DNA of 6,693 nucleotides from Flavobacteriaceae bacterium (GTDB lineage Bacteria; Bacteroidota; Bacteroidia; Flavobacteriales; Flavobacteriaceae), in assembly GCA_019752245.1 (NCBI GenBank), contig JAIEMH010000226.1, positions 1-6,693 on the forward strand. The letters are read 5' to 3'. The notes beneath the pieces are model-generated. The model saw only the letters and a program-made list of their open reading frames with translations. It did not search any database and was not told the DNA's origin. Shown here piece after piece: positions 5,445-6,693 of the stretch. The translations under genes were made by a program, and so were the position numbers. Each line of letters begins with the position of its first letter. Position 1 is the stretch's first letter.

Positions 5445-6693
5445 TTATTCGTTGTACATTGCTGCAACAAATTGCTCATATGTAACTTCTTTAGTAGTTG
5501 GATTTGCTTTTTCAACAAATAATTTCAACATTTTGTCGGCTACAACTTGCTCTGATAATCTTTTTACTTCGTCTTGGTTAGATAAAACTCTAGCCACGAT
5601 AGTTTCAACTTCTGCATCTGTAGGATTTGTTTGTCCGAATTGTGCCATTTGTTGACGAATTGCACCTGAAGTGAATGATTTTAAATCTTCAAAATTTACT
5701 TGGATATTGCTTTGAGCCAAAGCTTTACCTTCGATTAATTGAAAACGTAATCCTTTTTCTGAACGGTTGTACTCTACTTCTGCTTCTTCTGGAGATAATT
5801 TTTTGTCACCTACAGTTTGCAACCATTTTACTAAGAATTCTTTAGGTAAGTCGAATTTATTGTTTTCGATTAAGAAATCTTGAACGTCTGCCATTAATTT
5901 TTGTTCTGCTTGTGTAGCAAAATGTTTTTCGGCGTCTTCTTTGATTTTTGCTTTTAACTCTTCTACAGAATTTACATTTCCTGGTCCGAACAATTTATCG
6001 AATAATTCTTGGTTTAATTCTGCTGGATCGTGTGCTACCACTTCGTCAATTGTAAATGTTACTTCTACATCTAAATCGTGAACATCATCGTGAGAAACCG
6101 CTAGGTAATCCATTAATTTGTGAGCATCGTGAAATAAATTTTTAGTTTTTAACGTGATTACGTCACCAACTTTTTTCCCGATGAATGATTTTGCTACTTT
6201 AGGATCTGCAAGTTCTTCTAAATCTAAAGTTGAACGGTTGTTGATTCCTGCAGTTTCGTTTACAAAAGTTCCAGAAACATCATTTCCTTCTTCAACTACA
6301 TCTTTAGAAACTACTGCTCCGTATTGCTTTTGAATTCTTGCAATTTGTGCGTTTAACATCGTATCATCGGCAATAATTTGATATTTTACAACATCGCTTT
6401 TTGCATCTAGATCAATTTCGAAATTTGGCACTAAACCAATTTCATATTCAAAAGTCAGCTCTTCTGCTTCCCAAGAAAAATCTGGGTTTTCTTTAGGAAG
6501 TGGTGTTCCAAGAAGGTTGATTCTTTCTGATTGCAGGAAACGCTCAAGTGCTAAATCTACTACTTTTTTTACTTCTTCAACTTTTATAGCTGCACCATAT
6601 TGTTTTTCGACCAATGCTTTTGGTACTGCACCTTTACGGAAACCTTTTACAGTTGCCAATGGCATTTTTTCGTTTATTCTTTTAGCTACTTGA
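5445..6693 (-). CDS. tig: Trigger factor (ribosome-associated chaperone), N-terminus outside the window
   Basis: The frame is open to the right edge of the window. Nine residues (QVAKRINEK) precede the ATG at 6665, which is therefore internal. About 415 residues are visible, and about 25 more would match the usual length near 430-450. The ribosome-binding signature GFRKGAVP is at visible residues 17-24, followed by the rest of the N-terminal domain (LVEKQYG, LLGTPLPK). A PPIase (FKBP-like) domain lies at about 134-215 (GNDVSGTFVNE ... DLDVEVTFTIDEV). The helical C-terminal substrate-cradle domain runs from AELNQELFDKLFG to the end. Trigger factor binds ribosomal protein L23 at the exit tunnel and holds nascent chains. 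The aromatic pattern typical of an active FKBP pocket is not obvious, as in many Bacteroidota trigger factors (from memory), so isomerase activity is uncertain. A terminator follows the stop, and clpP lies 331 bp downstream on the same strand. Confidence 0.95.
   Translation of the reverse strand, partial: QVAKRINEKMPLATVKGFRKGAVPKALVEKQYGAAIKVEEVKKVVDLALERFLQSERINLLGTPLPKENPDFSWEAEELTFEYEIGLVPNFEIDLDAKSDVVKYQIIADDTMLNAQIARIQKQYGAVVSKDVVEEGNDVSGTFVNETAGINNRSTLDLEELADPKVAKSFIGKKVGDVITLKTKNLFHDAHKLMDYLAVSHDDVHDLDVEVTFTIDEVVAHDPAELNQELFDKLFGPGNVNSVEELKAKIKEDAEKHFATQAEQKLMADVQDFLIENNKFDLPKEFLVKWLQTVGDKKLSPEEAEVEYNRSEKGLRFQLIEGKALAQSNIQVNFEDLKSFTSGAIRQQMAQFGQTNPTDAEVETIVARVLSNQDEVKRLSEQVVADKMLKLFVEKANPTTKEVTYEQFVAAMYNE

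Noticed and set aside
6663..6665. ATG as start of trigger factor
   Set aside because: The frame stays open to the window edge, and starting here would remove most of the segment before the GFRKGAVP ribosome-binding signature, which lies around residue 43 in E. coli.

Overview
The window looks like a chromosomal segment of a member of the Bacteroidota, most likely Flavobacteriaceae (Flavobacterium-like). The evidence is the very AT-rich DNA, the absence of Shine-Dalgarno sequences before the starts, a Bacteroidota-type promoter (TTTG, then a sequence close to TAnnTTTG), the tig-clpP-clpX gene order, and an OMP_b-brl_3-type TonB-dependent receptor. All five protein genes can be assigned to families. 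Two are cut by the window edges: the transporter at the left and tig at the right.

Layout. The plus strand carries the end of an EamA/DMT-family inner-membrane transporter (1-817). A 70-bp gap with an AT-rich inverted repeat follows, then a complete outer-membrane TonB-dependent receptor-like gene (888-3080). A strong, symmetrical hairpin terminator at 3099-3128 separates this from the convergent minus-strand block. Read in the direction of transcription, that block is tig (trigger factor, 6693-5445), clpP (5113-4442) and clpX (4368-3136).

The minus-strand genes form a protein quality-control cluster. Trigger factor receives nascent chains at the ribosome exit tunnel. ClpX unfolds substrates using ATP and threads them into the ClpP peptidase barrel. 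tig has its own intrinsic terminator just after its stop, and clpP has a recognisable promoter of its own, so tig and the clpP-clpX pair are probably separate transcription units with possible read-through. clpP and clpX are probably co-transcribed.

Most of the unexplained structure is in two intergenic regions. (1) The 331-bp tig-clpP gap holds, from clpP outward, an AT-rich leader, a candidate promoter overlapped by a 15-bp palindrome, a roughly 148-bp element that folds on paper into one long rod closed by AGCC/GGCT, and the tig terminator. The rod resembles recurrent intergenic elements of flavobacteria and may be a structured RNA encoded opposite to its neighbours. (2) The 73-bp clpP-clpX gap is almost entirely nine head-to-tail degenerate 7-mers. 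A third, protein-level point is that ClpX has Val-Gly-Tyr where the classical ClpP-docking loop has Ile-Gly-Phe. No mobile element, CRISPR array, tRNA or rRNA was seen.
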